A DNA stretch of 64,000 nt. It comes from Malania oleifera. Lineage: Eukaryota > Streptophyta > Magnoliopsida > Santalales > Ximeniaceae. Below the pieces are notes generated by a model. That model worked only from the letters and a program-made list of their open reading frames with translations. It searched no databases and was not told the origin of the DNA. Positions 56,881 to 64,000 of this stretch are shown here, piece by piece. Both the position numbers and the translations under genes were made by a program. The number at the start of each line of letters is the position of its first letter. The first letter of the stretch is position 1. Where the stretch lies: positions 151,645,748 through 151,709,747 of the forward strand of contig NC_080418.1 in the NCBI RefSeq assembly GCF_029873635.1. Reading direction: 5' to 3'.

Positions 56881-57885
56881 CATTCAACAAGCTCACTGAG
56901 GTGCAGTTATGCAGAGCGGTGCCAGGTGCAGTGAGGCACACCTCATGTATTTTTATCATATACCTTTTTTTCTCCTCATTTAATTTCATCCATCAAATTT
57001 ATGTCTACGACTATAATATGGGTGTAAAACAACGGATAATATCTTTTTTAATAGTGCATCTGAACTATCAGTATCTCTTGAACCCAAAAAACAGCAATGG
57101 TCTTATTTCTTGATCTTCTTCTTCTTCTTGTTTTGATCGACAAGGACTCCCTCTCATTTTTTTCTTGTTATTCTGTTTGATCGAACAAAATCAGGGATTC
57201 TGCTGCACAGCTTATCCCAGCTAGAGCTTCTGTGACCCTCTTGTTTGTTTATTTATTTATTTACTATCTGGGTTTTGGAAGTTCTGCTACTTTTGCCTGA
57301 AATGTCTGCTTTGCAGCTCTGCTGCCATTGATATTTTTTCTTTATTTCTTCTTCTTATTCTTTTTTCCGGCTCTGCTGTTGTTAGTCAGACTTGCTCTGA
57401 TCCAATGATCCCATTTTTTGATTTTTTTGGCTGTTTTTTTTTAAAAAAATATTATCTCTGCCACTTTTTCCTGAAATTCCTGCTTTGCTGCCCTTAGTCT
57501 TCTTCTTTCTTTTTATTCTAGCCTGCTCTGCTGCTTTCAGTCAGAGCTGCTGTGACCACTTTTTTGATTTTTTTCCTGTTTTTCCCCTGGACTTCCTGCC
57601 GCAAACACCGTGTGCTATTCCCGCTCCCGTCCTTTTTTCTGTCTCTTTCCCTGTTTCCCCCCTTCCTCTGCTGCTTGATAATCTGTAATTTCTATGCCCT
57701 TATGTTTTGGTATTGAATATTTAGTATTTTTAGATTCAAATATTAGTGCTCAGTGTTTACGCAAGAATCCATTATAATGAGCATTTTACTCAAAATTTTA
57801 AATTCTAGTGAATGTGCACCTCACCTTTGTGAGGCACACACCTTTGTGGCTTGGGGCACCTTGTGCTTTTGACTACTATGTGTGA
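56798..57885. mobile_element. Inverted-repeat (foldback-like) element
   Basis: The left end CATAGTGGTCAAAGGCATGC and the right end GTGCTTTTGACTACTATG (57868-57885) are inverted matches. Subterminal GAGGCACA and GTGAGGTGC motifs on the left mirror GCACCTCACC and GTGAGGCAC on the right (57806-57835). The interior (57120-57680) consists of T-rich sequence with repeated CTCTGCTGC and TCCTGAAAT phrases and no transposase. It interrupts a gypsy pol relic. Superfamily not assigned; no clear TSD. Confidence 0.62.
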
Positions 57886-58500
57886 ATTTGAAGACACTCA
57901 AATCTCCTGATATCATCAAACTGTTGAGTGAGTTTTAGGACGTCACTCCTAAGGAGATTTTTGAAGGGTTGTATCTTATGAGACATCCAGTGCGTATTAA
58001 CTTTTATCTGGGTCCCAGTTGTTAAATCTATTGCATTATAGGTTGAACCATAGGTAGCATGCTGAAATGAACAGACAGACAGGTGGAATTCAGGGGACAT
58101 TCTGTGAAACTTAGTTCTTTTACCCTGGATAATGTGGTTAATAGTAGAGCAATTAACAAAATTTCTTTCAAGTACATGCTTCCATTTAGATGAGTTGGTG
58201 GGTTCTGGGATCTATTCAAGCTTGATCTGCATAGCTGTTATTTGCAGCAGATTAGGATCTGACTTGGGGATGAGTGGAAGATTGGAAGGTCGCCTTCAAG
58301 TCCCGAGATAGTCTCTATGAGTGCATCGTCATGCCTTTAGTGCTGTCTAGTGGCCCTCTTATGGCAGAGCTTTGTCCATTCATAGAAAAGTTCCTTCTTG
58401 TCTATTTTCATGACATCTTGATTTATAGTTAAAGAGGAGCACTTTGGCCACTTTTGTGAGGTATTTGTTTCTCATGTATGCTTTTTCTTAATTGAAAAAC
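57886..58500 (+). pseudogene. Gypsy reverse transcriptase relic (right part)
   Basis: A plus-strand mosaic of frames gives SPDIIKLLSEF and DVTPKEIFEGLYLMRHP (57900-57990), SRAINKISFKY (58145-58175), QQIRI and GDEWKIG (58244-58290), a PFGL-like region, and VYFDDILIYS-like sequence decayed to FMTS around 58408, then EEHFGHL (58435). This order matches RT of Reina/CRM-type gypsy elements, a lineage different from A, C and I. Many stops and frameshifts indicate great age. Confidence 0.75.
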
Positions 58501-59129
58501 TAGACTTTATCTATAGATGACATAATATGCAAGTAAGGCAAGAAGTTCCCCTAAAATAATACAGAAAACACGAAGCAATAGGAAACAAAATATATAAAAG
58601 AAATCAAGCCCAACTGAAGAAATGAGAAACCGAAACACTCAAAAGATTCAGAAGAGAAGAACCATGATGACTTGGCCCACATCAAATTAATAGACATATA
58701 GCAATCATGAGAAGCGCAAGCATCCCTCTCGAGTCAACCCATCCGTAAGATGGCAAAAACTTCACACCATCATAAGCTCCTTGCTTCGTTTTTCTTCCCA
58801 GAACCTTTGAAAGCAATTGGCACCAAAGCCTCCAAAGGGTTAGGACCTATCGAGAGTTTACCAAATAATGTTATAAACTAAAAGGCTTGTTTCATAAAAC
58901 TCCAAGGACAAGCACTATGGAGAAGTGGACGAACATGGGTCTCATCGCTAGCATACTGCATTTCACAAATATTAGGAGACAAAGCCTTGTAAGGCCTTAT
59001 AATTTGAAACAAAGTGTTATTAATTCTCTTAAAAATGAATATCCAAACTCAGGATTTTTTCATTGGTTTTCTCTCATGCATAAAAACCTCTTCTTTCGTG
59101 TTGATGTGGTACTTTGTCATGGCTTTGGA
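58501..59129. other. Unassigned sequence
   Basis: No convincing ORF or repeat. GGCAAGAAGTTCCCCTAAAA (58538) vaguely resembles GGACAAGAAGTCCACCCCAT at 62330, which may mark related LINE-adjacent sequence. Confidence 0.3.
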
Positions 59130-61000
59130 AGATTTTGATGGTGGGGGTTCATTCGGTCTAGATAGAAGGGAAATCCTTCAACCTTAGGTTGGATAAAGTG
59201 GGGAAGGTGGTAGCTTTATTCATTCTTTGATGGGTAAGACTTTCATCGGTTGCTGCAACATGGTTCTCACTGGGATTTCGTCTCTTGATGGAAGGTCAAA
59301 CAGGGATTTTTGAAGATCTCGGGTGGGTTTTCCTAATTATTGGATGGTCATTCATGTGACGAGGGAAGGTAAGTTCTTGGAATTAGGGTGTGGTTGGAGG
59401 GGCAATTGGCACTTTCTATTGCTTCCTAAAGGATCCAAAGGCAATGGATGGCTTCGATTTGGGCAAGAATGTTAGTGCTCTGGTAAGCTCTCTTCATCCT
59501 GATATTAATGGTGTAGGGAGTAATAAGATCTTTGAGAATTGTTCATGGAGTCTGGTAGTTTCAGGAAGTAGAGTTGATGCTGGTGCTCGTGCAACTTCTA
59601 AGGGTACATTGGAGGTGGTGTGTGTTTGTTGTAGGGGGAAGATGCAAGAGGAAGTCCTTCGACCTGCTTCGTTCAATCAGTCAAGTTTGCTAAGGGCAAG
59701 GATTCTGGCAAGGGTTCCGATGGGGGGGCTGACTCCAGAGGCGGCTAGGGTTTCCTGCTTGGGTGAAGGATTGGTGAACATTGGATGGGTTGGGCCTTGG
59801 TCTTCACGATAACTTTATACTTGGGCTGGTTGTTTGATAGCAATATAGGCCATTTAAAACAGCTGATGGGCCTTTCGTTTAAGGTGGCTGAAAATCAGAA
59901 TTATGATCCTACTTTGGGCTTGCTTAATGAAAAAGAAAACAATCTGGTTAAGCCTCAGCTTGGCAAACTGAATGGGCAGGCCCAAAAGTTTATTCCTACT
60001 GGCTCAGTTGAAAGTTAGGTCCTCAATCTGAATGGAGGCCATAGTCTCTCTTCTAAATCTTGTGAGGTGGTAGGACTTCTTCCTTCGGAGCAGAAACAAG
60101 CTGTGACTGCATTAGCGTTTTGCTCGACCTCAAACCAGACCCATGGTTGCCAAAAAGGGAGGATTAGTTGTTTCAATAATAGAAAAGTGGTAATAGAAAA
60201 GTTGGTTTCAAAAGATTCAAATAATATTCTTGAGGGCGGTTTTTTAACTGTTCAGAAGAAGTATGCTAGTGGGAAAGGTTCTGAGAATGAAATTGGAGGA
60301 GATTCATCTAAGAATATTAATTCTTGTGTGAATGAAATTCAGGACTTTATTGTGGGTCGAGAAGGAATTTCATATGGTAAGAGAGCTAATTCAGATATCT
60401 GAGAGACCAAAAGGTTTACATACGGGGTAAGGAAGTGCAAAAGGGTTTTGAAACGAGGAAGCATCTTGAAGATACTTGATATACACCTAGTGAAATAACA
60501 AAAAAAATTCTTAAGAGAGATTTAAAAGGAGGGTTAAGTATAGTGGAGGAGCCAATTGGTGAGAGGGTTAGTAACTGCAAGGATAATAAGAGATGGGGGG
60601 ATATTGGATGATGATAGTGCAGACAGCAGTGATTTTGATTGTGACGGGGACTTACTTTTGGATCAAATTAGGGATTAGAATGGTTATTTTTCCGACTCTT
60701 CTTTTGATTGTCTCTAGGATTTACCTTATGTGCTGCTTCCTCCTCTAAATGGGTTAGATGGTATTAATATTTTTGAGGTAAATGTTTCTAATGAAGAGCA
60801 AAATGAAAAAGATGGAATTCAGCCTACTCCAGCTCAAGAAATGGGAAGGACCTTCAAATTCAGAGTTTGTTGGATAACTAGGGCCTCAGCTTGTTTGATC
60901 ATATAGAGGAAATGAAGTTAAGACTTTATGGTGGTAAATCTAAGGTGAAGAAGGTTGAGAGGGAATTAGCTAATTTGAGGTGTTTAGTTCAATAAACTAT
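59130..61000 (+). pseudogene. L1-type LINE ORF1 relic (plus)
   Basis: The plus strand, across frames, gives FLELGCGWRGNWHFLLLPKG and SKGNGWLRFG (59365-59470), like the N-terminal domain of plant L1 ORF1. A variable acidic/charged region follows, with repeated phrases such as GQAQKF and PSEQKQAV, and a C-terminal VERELANLRCLVQ (60955-60993). The last motif is matched by QRELANLKCS on the minus strand near 62500, which ties this relic to the inverted copy at 62440-64000. Frame is broken many times; no ORF2 follows directly. Confidence 0.65.
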
Positions 61001-61480
61001 AATGGAAGGGTTTATAGAGGGGATTTCTTGCCTGATTTTTATGTTTTTTAGTTTTTTTTTTTTCGATCTCTTTTCCTTTTGTTTCTTGATTTTGTTTTTT
61101 ATTTTTCTTTTTAAAGATTTTGTATCGTGCTGATTGTATAATCTCTCTCTTAACATATCTTCTCCCTTTGTTTTTTATTATTATTATTTTTAATTTTTAA
61201 AAATAATCTTCTATTTTTTATATAAAAAAATGAAAAAAATTCAATCTTCATCCACAAATGGAAAATTAGAAATAGGTGCATGCGGACACAAAATGATGTG
61301 AAAGAGAAAGAAAAATATTACAAAAGCATTGCTCTCCTAGCCACAGGTTTCCCTAGAAGTGGACTTAAGAACCATTCCCTGCCTTGTATTTAATACAAGG
61401 AGAGAAGGAAGGTGAAATCCGCAAGATAAATTTCCATGGATCTAACGCGAGAAACTTTTTTTTTCAATATCAGTATCACA
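61001..61480. other. T-rich junction between LINE relics
   Basis: T-rich tracts (61048-61110, 61165-61200) with no coding content; possibly the 3' untranslated region of one of the LINE fragments. Confidence 0.4.
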
Positions 61481-61485
61481 TTCAA

Positions 61486-62002
61486 TCACATGCAAACCAA
61501 ATTTGCCAAAATTATGAAACTTATTTTTGACAACTTATGCCAAGATACGTCAAGCTGACCAGTCGCAATGAATATCAGAGAGTCTGTATTGCCAAAATAC
61601 CTTGTACTTAATGCTTGCATGGGCACTAACAACATAATCCAGTCCCAAATGAAATTCATGTAAGACTTAGGATTATCTAAAATTGTGGACCCTTCTGACC
61701 AACCAAATAACCCAAGTAACAACAAAACTAGGACACTGCCACAAGATCTTGGCATTTTTATGCCTTCAAATCTTTACAATCAACTGTTAAGAAAGGCTCT
61801 AAAGACACACTCGACACTTTCCCAACAAACCAAAAATTTTGTTCCATGAGCACCAAGCTGCAGGGCAATTCAACAATAAATGAGCATAATAATTATTACT
61901 ACTATGACTATATAATGTACCACATATGTGGGGACGTAGCAATGTACAGTCTTCAACCTGAAACAAATCGTTGTTGTTAACTCTATTAATAATGGGATCC
62001 AC
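61486..62002 (-). pseudogene. LINE ORF2 C-terminal zf-RVT domain relic
   Basis: The minus strand reads NRVNNNDLFQVEDC near 61975, HICGTLYSHSSNNYYAHLL, then LNCPAAWCSWNKIFGLLGK (about 61865-61810), followed by AKILWQCPSF and VTWVIWLVRRVHNF (about 61750-61680). This Cys/His ... CP.AW..W...F...G pattern is the zinc-binding domain (zf-RVT) at the end of plant L1 ORF2. The first expected Cys pair is degenerate. Stops are present. Confidence 0.78.
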
Positions 62003-62089
62003 TCTAAAGAATTAGAAGAGGAAAAGAATTGGAAGAGATAGAAAGGAAGAAGGCATGACCCTTTCAGGGGAAGAGGCAAAAACAGTTTC

Positions 62090-62265
62090 CTTGAAAAACA
62101 TATTGGAAGAGCTGATCTTTAAGGAAATGAGAAGCTGGAGGGACAAGATGATGTTTAAATGAGTAAGAGATGGTGATTGTAATTCTAGATTTTTTCATAG
62201 GATAACTAGTGGGAAACCGAGAAAGAATTTGATAAGGGAGGTGGAGGTGGATAGTGGGGTTATTT
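62090..62265 (+). pseudogene. LINE ORF2 fragment between endonuclease and RT
   Basis: Plus-strand RDGDCNSRFFHRITSGKPRK (about 62168-62228) and LIREVEVDSG match the conserved EGDxNTxFFHR..... segment that precedes the RT domain of plant L1 ORF2. A short fragment of about 60 codons, opposite in strand to the neighbouring zf-RVT piece. Confidence 0.75.
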
Positions 62266-62439
62266 ATTTATTTATTTGATAATAAAAGAAGGTATATTAG
62301 ATAGAGAAAGAGAAATTACAACAAAAGAGGACAAGAAGTCCACCCCATAAAAATAAAATAAAATAAAATAAAATGAAAATGAAAAGCTAATAAAAGATAG
62401 AAACTAATAATTCAACAAAGAACCCCCTTTTTAATCCTT
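62266..62439. other. AT-rich junction
   Basis: (ATTT)n at 62263-62277 and (AAAAT)n at 62350-62375; no gene. Confidence 0.5.
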
Positions 62440-64000
62440 TTTCATCATAATTCATCGAACACTTCAAGTTAGCTAACTCCCTTTGACCCTTTTTAGCTCT
62501 ATTTTTACACCCATCAAAACTCACTCCATTTCCCCCAAGATCACAAAACTATAAATCCAATTTATCCATGAGATCTTGAACTTCTAAATCTTTCCTTGAA
62601 ATCTCCTCCATGGGTGTTGGTAAAATGCTATCCTTGCGCTGCATCTCATTAACCAAATCATCATTTTCAGATATAGAGACCCCTTGCAATCCTTCCAAAG
62701 GGGATGGATGTACATATGATAAATTCCCTAAAGTGTCATTGGAATTAGAAATATATCCACATTGTTCCTTATTTTCATCGAACAATAATCCCCTGCCACA
62801 ATCAAACTCACTCAGACCATTGCTTTCATTATTTGATAAATCCCCCCATTTCATTACCTCTTTTCCTTTGCTAATCCCATCACAAGAATTTCCCGTCTTT
62901 TTCTTAGCATTTATGTCTTCCACAATACCTAACTCTCCTTCTAAATTCCTCTTTATAATATTTGGCACAACCTCAGTTGAGTGCTTTCTCTTGTCTTCCG
63001 ACAATTCTTTCATTCCTGCACCCATCTGTGCAAACTTCCGACTAGTGTATGCCTTGGGATCCTTAGATCCCTTCGCCTTACTTTCTGAGGCATCAGATAA
63101 CCTACCCAGAACCCCCTCACCTTTATCCTCTTGCCCCTTTGTCAAACGAGAATCTTCAACCACTTTAACACTTTTAGTTATTTCCTTATTGTCATCGAGA
63201 AACTTTTCCGAAATTGGGCTGTCGGTTTACTGTAATTGCTCGATGATATGATCTGTTCCATTTGAATCTTAGGGAGCTGGAGAGAGATTTTGGCCTTCGT
63301 TTACAAATGGGTGACAATCCTGCTTCCCTATATTCACCACTTGCGTATTGGGGCTTGAAAATTGGGTATCTTGGGCCTGCCCATTATGATTGGCTCAATC
63401 CTCCTTTCCCTTACACTAGCTATCCAAAACAGGGACCTGAAAATCTTAGGTCTGCCCCTTGTGAGTGGCCCAATTGTCCTTTCACTTAGACTGGCCATCT
63501 GAAAAAGGGCTCTGCAAATTATGGGCCTGTTCAATTAATAAACCCATTTTATATAAAAATGAGGCCCCTCCTTTTTCCATCAACTTGCTCAGGTCCAATA
63601 CAATAATCAATTGGCCCAGTCCAGATTTCTTATCTTCCTCTTCCCCTACTGTAACCTTAGCCTCCTTAACTGGGCTGCACTATCATCCAAAATCCCAGTA
63701 GCCATTGCAATATCAGCATGTTTGACTGCCTATGCAATAAGAACATGCATCTTTTCCTGGAAGTCTTTGAGTGTCGGTTCCCCTGCAAGTTTGACTTGAG
63801 CTCAGGCCCACATTGAATGCACATATCATCTATCCCATTTGCAACATCCTGCTTTCCTTGTCGGAAGTTGCTTTCATAGCCTTCTCCTTCACCTGCCTTC
63901 CCTCTCATCACCACTTGACTCCATGATCTAGGCTCTAAAGGCCTACCCACACCGCACCTTGCGATTGAAACCCAAACTCTTTGGCTAATTTTCAGAACTT
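62440..64000 (-). pseudogene. L1-type LINE ORF1 relic (minus)
   Basis: The minus strand has VGRPLEPRSWSQVVMRGK near 63950, then repeated proline/arginine phrases (RTIGPLTRGRPKIF, RRIEPIIMGRPKIP, 63490-63370), an open 204-codon acidic stretch (62549-63163: MVEDSRLTKGQEDKGEG, NAKKKTGNSCDGISKGKEV, MEEISRKDLEVQDLMDK), a stop, and QRELANLKCSMNYDEK near 62500-62460. The C-terminal motif pairs it with the plus-strand relic at 59130-61000. The 5' end runs beyond the window. Confidence 0.6.

Overview
The window is nuclear DNA of a flowering plant, probably a eudicot, from a retrotransposon-rich heterochromatic region. Evidence: Tekay/Del-type chromovirus (Ty3/gypsy) pol fragments ending in a chromodomain-like tail, primer binding sites matching the 3' end of plant initiator tRNA-Met, copia pieces, plant L1 LINE relics, tRNA-derived SINEs, and AT-rich spacers. 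I see no rRNA or cellular tRNA gene and no clearly intact host housekeeping gene. The species cannot be read from the sequence. Almost every protein-coding stretch is a decayed retroelement gene; the exception is a 233-codon homeobox reading frame inside a non-autonomous element.

Layout. 1-2750: LTR fragments around a copia LTR end. 2751-6589: 3' half of chromovirus 'I' (integrase relic plus 3' LTR). 6771-16620: chromovirus 'A', two LTRs and perfect 5-bp target-site duplications (TSDs, TACCC), its pol interrupted by 'B', a gag-only element in opposite orientation (about 10861-14560). 16718-19791: LTR fragment 'H' with solo LTR 'G' inside it. 20521-21599: LTR fragment 'F'.

21600-50496 is one deeply nested structure whose shell is a minus-strand copia array (LTR-internal-LTR-internal). 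Into it went a 1.0-kb solo LTR (22207-23243), complete but dead chromovirus 'C' (25545-37043), and LTR 'E' (37580-48133). C's 5' LTR received a 2.2-kb solo LTR (26440-28642). E received element 'D' (37758-45678), and D's 5' LTR received a SINE (45157-45382). Most steps are supported by TSDs, and several by an uninterrupted second copy of the target.

D is the most interesting object. Its LTRs, 5' leader and 3' tail are homologous to those of C, but gag-pol is gone and the interior carries an uninterrupted WUSCHEL-related (WOX-like) homeobox ORF in the sense orientation. Upstream of the ORF lie a GC-rich tandem array and a SINE. It looks like a cellular transcription-factor gene captured by a retrotransposon that C-type elements could mobilise in trans.

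50497-64000 has fewer LTR elements: two possible 5'-UTR-like stretches without a recognisable coding exon, a LINE 3' end, a short copia LTR remnant, a gypsy pol relic split by an inverted-repeat element whose left end is tandemly triplicated, and two L1 ORF1 relics facing each other with ORF2 fragments between them. All comparisons were made by eye; no alignment or database search was run.
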